A stretch of 64,000 nucleotides of DNA. Origin: Bombyx mori. Lineage: Eukaryota; Arthropoda; Insecta; Lepidoptera; Bombycidae. The stretch is taken from assembly GCF_030269925.1 (NCBI RefSeq), contig NC_085116.1, positions 12,214,001-12,278,000 on the forward strand, in the 5' to 3' direction. The translations under genes were made by a program, and so were the position numbers. The notes under the pieces were generated by a model that saw nothing but the letters and a program-made list of their open reading frames with translations, searched no databases and was not told where the DNA came from. Below, one piece after another: positions 10,616 to 21,303 of the stretch. Within the stretch, counting starts at the first letter, position 1. Every line of letters starts with the position of its first letter.

Positions 10616-11142
10616 TATTATTGTGAGCCCACAGCAGTAGCTATCAGTACGCACCATAAGAAAAACAAACGTATTGTGAATTTGAATTGAGATATATATT
10701 ATAAAATTTATATTTCGAACTGAGATGTGAAAACGGGTATGGGGAACTATCAAGAGCCGTGAGCTTTTTTACTTATCAAAAATATTAAAAACAAACAAAA
10801 AACATTATAAGACTTGATCAACAAAAGCAGGAACTAACAGAAGCTTAGAGTGCAAACTGACTTATTCAGAACCTAATTACCTTCTTATACTAGGAAGTTA
10901 GTGAACTGGAGCTAATCTTGTAAAGTACCAACTAAGTTTTGTTAAGAACTCTACTAAACGAGTTAGGTACTTACTTAATTATCTTAATGTGTAAATATCC
11001 CTTACAAGTTAATACTGAGTGGATTAAGTTTGCTTCTTCAAAGTAATCACAAGACAACGCTTCAGGGTTTACTGACATATGTATTTTAATGTAATTAAAA
11101 TTCAAAATACTAATTTTATTTGTTTTTTTTTTTTACTTATTT
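10616..11142. other. AT-rich DNA, no gene recognised
   Basis: No gene or repeat is recognised. Confidence 0.4.
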
Positions 11143-11479
11143 TCTATACTAATATTATAAAGAGGAAAGATGTGTTTGTTTGTTTGTATTGAATAGGCTC
11201 CGAAACTACTGAACCGATTTGAAAAATTCTTTCACTGTTTGAAAGCAGTATTCCCGCGCAGCATAGGCTATAAAATTTAAAATAAAATAGGGATCCTTAC
11301 TAAAACTCCAATAATGTAACCCAAGATGTAAAAAAAATTCCTAAAATATTCTTTACATCGCGCGCACTGCGAAAACTATTGATGATAGAATAAAATAATG
11401 TACTACGGCTTAGTAGAACACATTATTATTTACAAAAAGTGCCGTGACAGCTTATGTCTATAGTAATGCCGCAATAAGT

Positions 11480-11484
11480 GTTCT
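11480..11484. repeat. Copia target-site duplication, left
   Basis: GTTCT directly before the TGTTGG terminus, repeated at 16307-16311 after ...TTAACA. A 5-bp duplication is the usual length for Ty1/copia integrase. Confidence 0.9.
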
Positions 11485-11694
11485 TGTTGGGGCGTGAATC
11501 GAAACACAGTGGAACGTGTATTTAAGACTTTTATTGGGTTTAATAACATATAGTTAAAGAAAACAGATTTCTACGTATATAGCACAGGAGTGATACGAGC
11601 CGGTGACGGCGTGCGACTAACTTATGCAGTAATCATCAATCTCAACCAAACAACACTATACCAGCACGGCTCATGATCTTCGCCTATTTTAACA
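11485..11694 (-). repeat. Copia 3' LTR (210 bp)
   Basis: Plus-strand reading is TGTTGGGGCGTGAATCGAAA to ...CGCCTATTTTAACA. It includes a 33-bp segment (roughly 11576-11608) that is missing from the other LTR. That segment is bordered by repeated ACG, which suggests a microhomology deletion in the 5' LTR. Confidence 0.9.
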
Positions 11695-11703
11695 CCTCCC
11701 CTC
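11695..11703 (-). other. Polypurine tract
   Basis: The minus strand reads GAGGGGAGG immediately before the 3' LTR, the expected position of the plus-strand DNA primer in reverse transcription. Confidence 0.8.
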
Positions 11704-11729
11704 GAAGTCATAAGCCGATCAGTTATACA

Positions 11730-14262
11730 TTACATACTCATCATGCCTAAGTTATGTATGCACTCATAATGTTTTGTTCCACTCAAACCTTTTGTTAAAA
11801 CGTCAGCTGGCATTCTATTTGTACATAAATATTTCAGATCTATTACACCCTTTTCGCACATATCTCGGATAAAGTGGTGCCTCACATCAATATGTTTTGT
11901 TCTTGAACGATAATTCCTGTTTTGAGCTAATTTCATTGCACTTTGGTTGTCATTAAACAACGTTACAGACTCACAATTTATACCAACACTATTCAAAATA
12001 TCACTCAGATACATGGCTTCCTTAGTAGCTTCGGAGAGAGCCATATATTCGGCCTCTGTGCTTGACATGGCAATAGTCCTCTGTTTTCGTGCCTCCCAAC
12101 TAATAGGTGCGCCACCCAATATAAATGCGAAACCAGAATACGACTTTCTATCAATCACATTTGCACCCCGGTCAGCATCAACCACACCAAATAATGGTAA
12201 ACCAGTCCTCTCATACATTAACCCATAGCTCAACGTACCTTTTAGATACCGCAGCACACGTTTTGCTGCTTTCCAATGTTCAACATCATAATTGGTATTG
12301 AATTGACTTAAGAAGTTCACTACATACGCAATGTCCGGTCGAGTAGACACTGCTAAAAACATCAGTGCTCCTATGAGACTCTGATACGGATATTGACGCA
12401 TCACACTTCCATTAACACACTGAGGTTTCGCTAATTTTGCATTCACGTCAATAGGCGTTAGTGCTGACTTACAGTCACTCATACCAAAGCGTTCAAGAAC
12501 TTTTTCAATGTACATACTCTGATTCATACATACTCTGTTCTCATCATCCCTAGTAAACTGGATTCCTAAACAATTTGTTATTTTTCCTAAGTCTTTCATC
12601 TCAAATGATTCAGATAACTGTCTCTTTACATCACTCAACCACATACTATCATTAGTAGCAATGATTAAGTCGTCGACATAAATAGCAATCAACATAATTC
12701 GTTCACTCTTATGTGCTATCAACAAACACTGATCTTGAGGCAGAGCCTCAAAGCTCATGTTAGCTAATCTTTTAATTAACTCTTTATGCCATTGTACCCC
12801 TGACTGACGTAAACCATACAAAGACTTTTTCAATAGACACGTACTATCATTACATTCATCCAATATTTCCTTCCAGCGTTTAGCTGTCTCAATTATTTTT
12901 TTATCTTTAACTATGCTTTTCGATGACCCAATCTTCTCGACATTAACTATTTTTTCTAAAGTCTCATATAATTGGTCAGGTACGTTCATGTACACTTCTT
13001 CTTCCAATTGACCGTTAAGATAAGCGGTAACGACATCCATTTGATGTATCTCTAACTCAAGTTCTGCTGCTATTGCAGCTAGTAATCTTACTGACGTTGA
13101 ACGAACTACTGGAGAATATGTTTCATGAAAATCCTCCCCTGGCCGCTGTGAGCAACCTTTTGCGACAAGCCTAACCTTTTTATGCTCATGTCCATTTATA
13201 TTCTTCACACTAAATACGAATCGACTTCCAATCACTTTTCGATCATGGGGCCTAGACACTATCTGCCAAGTGCTGTTCTTTATTTGTGCTAAAAATTCAT
13301 CTTCCATGGCACATCTCCATTTATCAACATCGCTTGTCTTTTCTGCTTCGATCCATGACATTGGTTCAATAGTCACAACTCCGGCAACTATGTCACTGTC
13401 TTCCTTTGTCTCGTTCTCGTCATTACTTTCTTCTTTTGCATGTATAAATTCTTTTCGTGGTCTTCCCGGCATTCCAGTTCTAATAATTCTTGGTCTTCCT
13501 CTTCCTCTTTTAGGAGGTCCTATAAGTTTTTCCCACGATACAGTTGCATTTCGTTTTCTCGATATACTACATCTATCATCTTCTTCATTATCATTATTTA
13601 AGTTTTCGAGTGATTTTCTCATTCTCATTCCGTCTCTTCTTGCTCGTATAGGTGCTTTCCTAGTGTCTTCACGATCGTCTCTTGGCTGATATAAATCTAC
13701 TAGTATTTCATCATTTTCATAATTTCCTTCTTCATCAAGTATTTCTTTATATTCATTTCTAAAAGCTGTTTCATTCATAAACTTAACATCACGACTCACA
13801 ACTATCCTTTTTGTTTTAGGATTGTTGATCCGATATGCCTTTGACTGCACATCATAGCCCATGAAAATACCTTCTTCACAGACTGACTCAAATTTTCCTT
13901 TCAATTTATTTGCACCTTTATCTTTGTAATATACCTTTGATCCGAACACTTGCATATATATAACGGTAGGCTTCTTCCCTTTCCATATTGTAAATGGAAT
14001 ATCTCCTTTTAATCCGGCGGTTGGGCAACGGTTTCGTATATAATTTGCAGTATTTATGGCTTCAGCCCAAAACGATGGTGGGCTCCCAGCTTGACGCATC
14101 ATGCATCGGGCCATCTCTACAAGAGTTCTGTTCTTTCTTTCAGCAATCCCGTTTTGTTGAGGTGTATGTGGTACAGACAATCTTCTAGCAATTCCATTCT
14201 TCTTTAAGAAATCTTCGAATTGATTATTTATATACTCTCGTCCATTATCTGATTGTAAAAAC
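11730..14262 (-). pseudogene. Copia pol, 3' segment: integrase end, reverse transcriptase, RNase H
   Basis: Open from about 14262, with first Met at 14180 and 816 codons to the stop at 11730. From that Met: the integrase catalytic Glu region PQQNGIAERKNRT (Glu14), a charged linker (about 150-260) with AT-hook-like KRGRGRPR and GRPRK motifs, then RT with Asp382 (MDVVTAYLNG), SLYGLRQSG (about 453-461) and the catalytic IAIYVDDLI (Asp503, Asp504). RNase H follows with DAD (668-670), MSSTEAEY (Glu709), NDNQSA (Asp744) and TKHIDVRHH (Asp765). All key residues seem intact. The segment is separated from gag-protease by a frame change near 14281, so no single polyprotein is made from this copy as written. 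Its Met is probably not a natural start. Confidence 0.93.
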
Positions 14263-15882
14263 TTAATCTTCTTTCCAGTTTAAATTTTCTACTTCATTTT
14301 TATAGTTCTTAAAAATATTTAATACATCACACTTGCTTTTTATAAAATAAACTTCACACCATCGAGATTTATCATCGATAAATGTAACGAAGTATCTTTT
14401 ACCAGCATACGATTCATGCCTCATTGGCCCACATATATCCGTATGGACGACTTCAAGAAAATCACTTGTTCTGTTCTCACTACCTTTAGGAAAAGGTTTG
14501 CAAGGATACTTCTCACTGATACATACCTCACACTCTAGCATTTTATCACCCCTTTTTATTGACAGTCCATGAACTAGGCCATTATTCGCCATTGCCAATA
14601 AATCACGCTCATTTAGGTGTCCAAGTCGGTCATGCCATATATTTATAGGATTTTTCCTCGCTTCAATATTCTTGGCCTCAGACTGGCTCATCCTTACATG
14701 ATACAAATTACTCACACGGTCCGCACGCATGTGTATCTTGTTGTCACCATCCACCACAATTGCATCATTTTTCCGGAATCTTACTTCAAATCCACGATCG
14801 GTCATTTTAGCTACTGACAATAAATTTGTACGTAAATCTGACACATAGTATACCTTTTCGATATCCACACGGCGCTCTTCGCAACCAGTATCAACAGAAA
14901 TGCTCACTTTACCCGTACCAGTAATACGGGTTCTCTCATTATTCGCTAAATTCAACTCACTATCCATATCCGTAAATTCTTGAAAGTTTTCTTTTTCATT
15001 ACACATGTGACCGGTGCACCCACTGTCGATGCACCACACGGATGTCTTGTGATCACTTAACATCAGTTCTTCGGTGGTGCTCAGCATAGTAGTATAACTA
15101 CTTCCCTGTTTATGCTCTGTATTCACTCGTTCCGTTTGCCGTATATTTTGTTTAAATTTTCTATCTATTTTAGTTTTACAATTTCTCGCAATGTGGCCAT
15201 AGCGACCACAACGGTAACATTCGCTTTTATTCTTTGGTTTATTCATATTATAATTTTCGTTCAAGTGTTTCTTTTGTGTATTGCGCTTAATATACATTGC
15301 CCCTTGGTCGACATCTTTAGATTTCCGTCCCTCATAGTCCTCAATAATTTTAACTTTGAGTACATCAGTAGATGGTAAATCATCACGCGATTCCATTGCT
15401 GTTCGAAACATTGAGAACGAATCCGGTAAACTATAAAGTAATAAAATAGCAAGCAACTCATCTATCACTATCAATCCGATTTCTTTAAGCTTCTTAACAC
15501 AGTCGAAAAAGTCAGAAATATGTTTTCGTAAGTCTCCATCTTCTGGCATACGGTTCAATACAAGTTTCTTTAATAATGACGCTTTTCGCGCTGGCCCGCT
15601 TGACTCATACATAGATTTCAACTTGTCCCATATTGCTTTAGAGGAGTCTAAGCCATCTAGTGCAATTAACTCGCTCGGGCTGACAGCTAACAATATGTCC
15701 GATTCGGCTTTTCCGTCCATTTTAATCCATTCAGAATATTTAGAATCCGAATGTATTGGTTTCGGTATTTTTCCTGATACGTATTCCCACAAATCATTCT
15801 TCTTCAGAATAGCTCGCATGTGAATCTTCCAGGTGTCATAGTTATCACCCGTAAGTCGATCAATCTTAATATTAGAAGTCAT
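14263..15882 (-). pseudogene. Copia gag, protease and N-terminal integrase, 5' segment
   Basis: 539 codons from ATG at 15882 to a premature stop at 14263. Residues 1-200 are the copia Gag (TGDNYDTWKI near 11-20). A single CCHC zinc knuckle CYRCGRYGHIARNC lies at 222-235. The aspartic protease motif VWCIDSGCTGH has its catalytic Asp at 286. The GAG-pre-integrase/HHCC region has HDRLGH (His417, His422) and C451/C454. The integrase core begins HTDICGP (Asp482) and FIDDKSRW. The frame breaks in a T-run near 14281 (plus strand CAGTTTAAAT), where one extra base shifts the reading; downstream the integrase continues in another frame. It is otherwise undamaged, which suggests a young copy. Confidence 0.93.
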
Positions 15883-16115
15883 TTCGTAGTTTCTTCAACA
15901 CGAAAATAATATTAACAACGTAAACAGATGGCACGGCGCGGCGGCGATCTTCTCGCTCGATGTAACATTAAGTATGTACCTACATACATATAGCCGGTAG
16001 CTGCATTCACAGTTCACATTAATCGAACGACACTCATTAGAATGACTTTCAATATTTTGTTTACGCAAAGTTTTTATCACTATATTTAAGATGATTCACT
16101 TTATTTTTCGATTCT

Positions 16116-16129
16116 CTGGGCCCATAACC
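16116..16129 (-). other. Primer-binding site, half-tRNA initiator Met type
   Basis: Plus strand CTGGGCCCATAACC abuts the 5' LTR. It equals the anticodon arm of eukaryotic initiator tRNA-Met (stem CUGGG, CAU anticodon), so the element RNA (minus sense GGTTATGGGCCCAG) would pair with the interior of that tRNA and not with its 3' CCA end. This matches the half-tRNA priming known for Drosophila copia. Confidence 0.85.
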
Positions 16130-16306
16130 TGTTGGGGCGTGAATCGAAACACAGTGGAACGTGTATTTAAGACTTTTATTGGGTTTAATAACATATAGTT
16201 AAAGAAAACAGATTTCTACGGCGTGCGACTAACTTATGCAGTAATCATCAATCTCAACCAAACAACACTATACCAGCACGGCTCATGATCTTCGCCTATT
16301 TTAACA
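16130..16306 (-). repeat. Copia 5' LTR (177 bp, 33-bp deletion)
   Basis: Identical to the 3' LTR over its whole length except for a 33-bp gap after TTTCTACG. This LTR would carry the promoter for the element, so the deletion may affect transcription. Confidence 0.9.
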
Positions 16307-16393
16307 GTTCTTTTATTTAAAAAAATAAAACAACGTCAAACATCGCTGAAATTTTTGTTAAAGACCCGAGCGGAGCCGGAGCGGGCTGCTAGT

Positions 16394-16789
16394 ATTTTAT
16401 ATTTATGCCATGGTGTTTGGTAATCGTACGAGATTGTGCGTATCATTACCGTATTGCTTATTACTGCCGCGAAACAGACATCTGTTTTGGTTCGAACGGT
16501 GAGACAGTCGTTAAACTAAGTATAGCGAAAACTATGAAGGAAAAAATCTTTCACTGAACATGTCTTTGGTAGACCGACGGCCTGAATGCTGCTGTCCAGA
16601 ACCTATATGTATCCAAGATTATATTGATAATGTCATTATTGCAATTCAGGTTTTAGTTAATTAACGTATGTATCTATATTTTATTAAAAAATAATTAAAA
16701 AAAAAATAGTCTATTCTATCTAAGCAAGTATGTTTGTAACAACCTCGCTGGAATATCAGAAGCTCGATAAGCTTAAGACTTATTTTTAA
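16394..16789. other. AT-rich DNA with possible decayed Bm1
   Basis: Around 16440-16530 there are Bm1-like words (CTTATTACTGCCGCGAAACA, GGTTCGAACGGTGAGACAG), too diverged to bound. No gene was seen. Confidence 0.3.
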
Positions 16790-17185
16790 ACTAATGCATA
16801 GCTTTTGGGGTTTGAGCGCGGCGAACGAATCAAGAAATTCCCTAACGAAAATAAAATCTAACACCCCCCGCTCCGCCTGCCATGTAGCTCGCATTCAACA
16901 CATTCATACGTTGCGCTTGTGTAGCGTTTGTGAATAAGCGCGCGGCATGGCGTCGCACTGCATGCGCATCATGAAAAGTCTGCCCATCTCTCTCTCGTGC
17001 GGCCTAGCTTATGACCGTGAAGGGGACAGTTAATGTTTTGCTTTATTTGTTAATATTTATAAATATAGCGTGGTCTTATTTTATTATTGTTTTAATATTA
17101 AATTATTATTGTCTAATTCTAATTGCATAAGTTGATAAAAAATGCTATGCAATAGCTTTAACGCGGCAGTCCCCGAGTGCCACAC
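16790..17185 (-). repeat. 400-bp MITE-like repeat, copy 3
   Basis: Inverted copy of 3835-4235. Plus strand shows CATGAAAAGTCTGCCCATCT, then AAAAAATGCTATGCAATAGC and GCAGTCCCCGAGTGCCACAC near 17185. The distal end (about 16790) is diverged. Confidence 0.7.
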
Positions 17186-18253
17186 GTGCTTTTTTATTAT
17201 TATACTGTAGTATGATTTTTTTAGTGTAATATGATATAACTAACAATCAATATGTATATACTTGTTTACAAATTTATTAAATTCAAGATAATTCTATTAG
17301 TTATTCTAAGATCACTCGAAGAACTTGAACACATAACGGAGATAGAAAATTCGTAAAGTCATAACTTGCAAAGTTTTTGTTTGATAGCTTTATTGCCACA
17401 ATACATTGTGCGAACCAAGCATAGAACGTTAAAGTACAAATTAACATTATATTTCAAAAAGACTGATTTGTATGTGAAAAGACCTTCAAGCAATGAGGAT
17501 AGATTACATTAACGAAAATTTCATGTTTTCATTCAACTTACGACAGAGTCGTTTCCCTAAAATGTACTTTGACTATTACAGCTTAGCGCTGAAATTAGAC
17601 TAGCGCGTTTAATGATACCTACTAAAAGAATATTTTGATACAATTCATATATTTTTTTCGCTAGAAGGAAAAAAGTAAGATTAATGCTATGAAATTACTC
17701 GTGAGACTTTATCGTGCGTAAGTACCGTGGAACGTAAATTAACATATTTGTTCCATTACCACGACGAACCATGGCTTATCAACGTTTTGAAGACAATTCC
17801 TGGATCACAGTTGCCTGACGACAATGCGAACATTATAATACCCTTCATTCAAGGGGTTGGATTTGGAACCGGCGGCAAGTTTAAATACAAATTTATCCTA
17901 ATTAAAACAGTCAATCTTTAAATCGCTTTTAATATAAGACCAATTTTAAGTAAATACATTTTCAAACCGACTACGTCGCTAGAAGTTTTTATGTTTAGTT
18001 TAAGAGTTTCTTTGGTTTTTGGTGAATCGTAGATGTAGTCCTTGTACTGTTCTATTGTTTGTATTCTTACTGTTACAATTATTACTGTATTACTGTTATA
18101 ATGCTTCTACTGTTTGATCTCGCGTACTTAGTTTCATTCAATAAATTTAGAATTAACTAATATGGGCTACGTGACAAAACTAGGAAAGTGGTATATTCCA
18201 AAAGCGTTTATACAGATGTATATGATTAAGTCATTATTCAAAATCAATTTTAA
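17186..18253. other. AT-rich DNA with one unassigned short frame
   Basis: No repeat was seen. A 64-codon plus frame at 17727-17921 (HYHDEPWLINVLKTIPGSQL, then a Gly-rich GVGFGTGGK) has a more protein-like composition than its neighbours, but no convincing splice sites and no recognised family. Confidence 0.3.
17727..17921 (+). CDS. Unrecognised short open frame, possible exon
   Basis: 64 codons from ATG 17727 to TAA 17921. The middle part (PWLINVLKTIPGSQLPDDNA followed by IIIPFIQGVGFGTGG) is less AT-biased than surrounding frames and reads like a folded protein. Its end shades into an AT-driven KFKYKFILIK tail, as if an exon ended near the Gly-rich part. A GT is present there (GGCAAGTTTAAA), but it is a weak donor. 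The upstream AG (GTGCGTAAG) has a poor pyrimidine tract. No family was recognised. It may be a relic exon or chance. Confidence 0.2.
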   Translation: MERKLTYLFHYHDEPWLINVLKTIPGSQLPDDNANIIIPFIQGVGFGTGGKFKYKFILIKTVNL

Positions 18254-18658
18254 CTAGTGATCCCGCAGTAGTCGAAATTCGACTATAATTAATTGGAATT
18301 GTAAGTTCGTACACTATTATGATTGTATTTTATACCTTTTCACAAATTTCACCCAGGCTACTCTATAAAAAAATATTAATAAAGACAAACAATATTTAAT
18401 CTATTCTCAATTTGACCGCAGACGTCAAGAACAAAAGTTTGACAATAAAGAGTATGCATGCGTGTGTGCGTCAAATACATGGTATGTAGTGTGTGTAATG
18501 TTTTCTTTATTGATTTCATGTATCTTTAATGCATTATTTAAAAAAAATATTAGCATTGTGCACTTGTTCTCTATATTCTCTACATTTCATACTCCTCCTT
18601 CCGCGCAATTTTCGTAAAAAGGGATACAAAGTTTTTGCTTCACGTATTAATATATAGA
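18254..18658 (-). mobile_element. Helitron-like element, family D, copy 1
   Basis: On the minus strand it starts TCTATATATTAATACGTGAA at 18658 (flank A) and ends ...CTGCGGGATCACTAG at 18254 (flank T), matching 5'-TC...CTAG-3' in an AT target. A diverged copy with the same ends lies at 55542-55953. It is about 405 bp with no coding capacity. Confidence 0.65.
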
Positions 18659-19886
18659 TTCATAAAGTTACCCTTGTGACGTGTCTCGTCACAAATAAAT
18701 CAACAACAATAAAAATTCTCTGAACTAAAGTAAATTTTAATTATATTTCCTTTTCTGGTCAAAGTTTGTGAATTCGACACGGTTTACTTGATTTATTTTA
18801 AAGGCTCGTGATAAAACAACAAAAGTATACTTACGAACAAGTTTTCTTGGAGTAGCGATAACTTACTAACTAAATTAAAACAGATTGCTTTATTATTGAA
18901 CGCAATTTTTATAAGAAATAATGAATCTAGACTGTGATGTTACACCAGACTAAGGCCTATGGATCGTTTGCAACCCTTTTAAAAAAGGAAATTCATATTT
19001 TATTTCAATAAAAAATCTGTTTCGTCCTTGCATTTATAAATTTCCATGAATTACTTCCAATTAGTTTTGATTAGTTTTTATTGATGTTGACCGACATTTT
19101 TCTTATTAATCTTTGTCATAACTACACCGGATAGCCATTTCAAAACAAAAACTGTGCGTACCAAATCCTCTTGGGTCGTAAACGGTTCAAATTGTAATTT
19201 ATAATACGTCCCCGTCTCGACCCAAATGTCTGTAATGGGTACACCCCGCCCCTTTCTATATTTATAATCCTTTGCCCTTTTGTTAATCTGTTACTCATTA
19301 GAAAAGGCTTTCATACCATATATTGGTCATTGACATTTATAAAATATCACTGCCCTTTTTACTTTCATATGAGATTACAATGTCTAAGTTTGAAATGTTT
19401 AGATGTAAATTGACAATTTACTAAAGCTTCATCATCTTAAAGGTTTTTGTTCTTGCTAATTTAGCATGGGACCAAACGCAGCTACAAGTATCTACAATCA
19501 AATTAATCACTAAGTCGACATACACCTACTTGTCTATTCGATCTTCCGGAAGCTACTATTCATTACGAATAGATATCCATCGAATTGTATTGTGATCGGA
19601 TGACTGGCACGACGTATGAATATTATCCGTAGACGTGTAGTAAAATCAAAACGCTAAATTAGTTTGGTTACTATTTTCATATATTTTAGATTATCCTAAT
19701 TTACTCTTAATTATTGTTATATTTAATGTTGCGTAGTAAGTTCGCACGAGTTACGAATACCTTTTTACCAAGAAACACATTTGCTTTTCCATAATTCATT
19801 TTACGAGTAGATTTCAACGTCATATTTTAAAAAAGAGATAGGTGTTAATGTAATAAATATGTTTAGTTGTGCCTCCAAGGAGCACG
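18659..19886. other. AT-rich DNA, no gene recognised
   Basis: Nothing recognisable was seen. Confidence 0.4.
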
Positions 19887-20267
19887 TCAATAATGGAATA
19901 CTAAGGATTTTGTTAGAATAACAGTTTTATTATAATGAAGGGCCCACCAAAATGGGATATGTGATTGTTTCATCGTTAAAATAAGTATTAGAGTAAAACT
20001 AATTTGTATAGGCTCACAATATATACTAACAGTCGCTAACCCGTGTAGAAACCCCATGGACATATCGAAGTATATTCCTATCGATATTGGAAAAAATGGT
20101 TTTTGAATACTGAAGACTATACTAAGTGCTATTATTGTGAAATCATAGAATGACTCATAAACTCGGATCAGAATTATAAAACTAACATTTATACCGGTTA
20201 CATTATCACAACAGCGACCATCGAAAGCTGCACAAAACGAAGTTCTGTGAAATAGTTTTACCATCAA
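19887..20267 (-). CDS. Unrecognised hydrophobic open frame
   Basis: 126 codons from ATG 20267 to the stop at 19887. The translation is rich in Ile, Phe, Leu and Tyr, with stretches such as FTIIALSIVFSI and QISFTLILILTM that could span membranes, and a few Cys. Insect chemoreceptor exons can look like this, but no diagnostic receptor motif is present and AT-rich DNA produces hydrophobic frames by chance. No flanking splice sites were convincing. Kept as a low-confidence candidate because it is among the longest frames outside transposons. Confidence 0.15.
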   Translation of the reverse strand: MMVKLFHRTSFCAAFDGRCCDNVTGINVSFIILIRVYESFYDFTIIALSIVFSIQKPFFPISIGIYFDMSMGFLHGLATVSIYCEPIQISFTLILILTMKQSHIPFWWALHYNKTVILTKSLVFHY

Positions 20268-20380
20268 TCTTTCGCGTTAATTGAAATAGCGGGATTCACG
20301 AAAAAATCCGATGAAAAAGACGTTTTATTCGTGGCTCAAAAATGTTATACTTTATAAATTTACGGCCGGAGCGCGAGGCC

Positions 20381-20387
20381 TATAAAA
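20381..20387 (+). promoter_or_regulatory. TATA-like motif in GC-rich patch
   Basis: TATAAAA at 20381-20387 follows a short GC-rich stretch (GGCCGGAGCGCGAGGCC) and precedes another (about 20415-20455). The arrangement resembles a core promoter, but no downstream exon is recognised. Confidence 0.15.
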
Positions 20388-20853
20388 ATGATTCAGCGTT
20401 ATAAACCACTTCTGCTCGAGAGGAGTCTGCACAATATACGCGACGGAAGCGGGGGCTCGTAAATTGACGTTTTCAGACATTTACATAGAATATGTACAAG
20501 TAAAATACCTGTTTTGTTTGAGGTGAAGCCTCATAGTATCTCCACGTTTCAAGATCGAGACAAAATAACCGGTGAAATATGTTATATTACCTACCCGGAA
20601 ATATGGTTGTGGTAAGTGTCTTCTGTCTTTGGTCTTCGGTTATTGATTATACTGGGCGTGAGCCCATCTGTGGTGATAAAAAAATTGGGATCTTTAATTA
20701 AGAATTTGGTTTAATTTGTATTTGCATTTTGTGGTCACCGAAACACGCTGCCACGCATTTTGAGGTATGAGATCAGAGTCTTTAATTTATTATTTATCAG
20801 CTGTTAAGCTACTGTGTGTGTTTACTGATAATGTCTACTGTATTTATTTAGGG

Positions 20854-21167
20854 CAGTGCTTCCCAACCTTTTCTGTGCCATGCCCTACTGTAGCATTTCT
20901 AAAATTATTATACTCCCCATACATAATTTTTAACATTAAAAATTGATTTGTTCACTTAAGAAACATAAATGATAGGTTTAAGGAAGAAATCACTATGAAA
21001 TTGTTATCAAAACATAGTAAGTGATATTTTAAAACATACAATAAAAAACTGAAATTCAAGATCAAAATAATTTTAATATAAGTTTTCTATATTAATTTAG
21101 CGCGTTTGGCCCCCTTAATTATCAAATTGCCCCTTGTGGGGCGTAGGCCCCACGTTGGAAAACACCG
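20854..21167. mobile_element. hAT-like non-autonomous relic
   Basis: The left end CAGTGCTTCCCAACCTTTTC has the typical hAT terminus. The right end GGGCGTAGGCCCCACGTTGG then AAAACACCG is its imperfect inverted counterpart. Flanking octamers ATTTAGGG and GCTTAGAG agree at 5 of 8 positions, compatible with a decayed 8-bp target duplication. The element is about 314 bp and AT-rich inside, with no transposase. Confidence 0.45.
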
Positions 21168-21171
21168 GCTT

Positions 21172-21303
21172 AGAGCGTTCTGAGAGCCCGTATGGGTAGG
21201 AACCACTACCCTCCTTTTTTTGCCGTGAACTAGTAATACGTTTCGGTAGCATGATATTATCATGAGGCGACGAGCTCATCCACCCATTTAAGCAATAAAA
21301 AAA
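21172..21303 (+). repeat. Bm1 SINE, heavily diverged and deleted
   Basis: Recognisable blocks are GGGTAGGAACCACTACC, TGCCGTGAACTAGTAATACG, and CTCATCCACCCATTTAAGCA followed by an AATAAAAAAA tail. The middle about 90 bp is missing. Confidence 0.55.

Larger units (their letters stand above)
11485..16306 (-). mobile_element. Ty1/copia-type LTR retrotransposon
   Basis: The 4.8-kb element is bounded by TG...CA LTRs (11485-11694 and 16130-16306) and a GTTCT target duplication. It is transcribed on the minus strand. The order is LTR, primer site complementary to the initiator tRNA-Met anticodon arm, gag, protease, integrase, reverse transcriptase, RNase H, polypurine tract, LTR. Integrase precedes RT, which defines Pseudoviridae/copia. 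The LTRs are identical where they align, differing only by a 33-bp deletion in the 5' LTR, so the insertion is probably recent. A single-base frameshift near 14281 splits the coding region. It could belong to a described Bombyx copia family such as Yokozuna, but I cannot confirm that. Confidence 0.95.
11143..16392 (+). mobile_element. Helitron-like element (family A) split by a copia retrotransposon
   Basis: The left part starts TCTATACTAATATTATAAAG at 11143, the same terminus as the complete copies at 42896 and 27890-28105. The right part ends GGAGCGGGCTGCTAG at 16392 followed by T, the CTAG terminus expected of a Helitron. The copia element (11485-16306) plus one 5-bp TSD copy sit inside, so the original element was about 423 bp, longer than the roughly 210-bp copies elsewhere. 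The left flank is T rather than A, a small departure. Presence of both termini around the copia insertion shows the Helitron came first. Confidence 0.65.
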
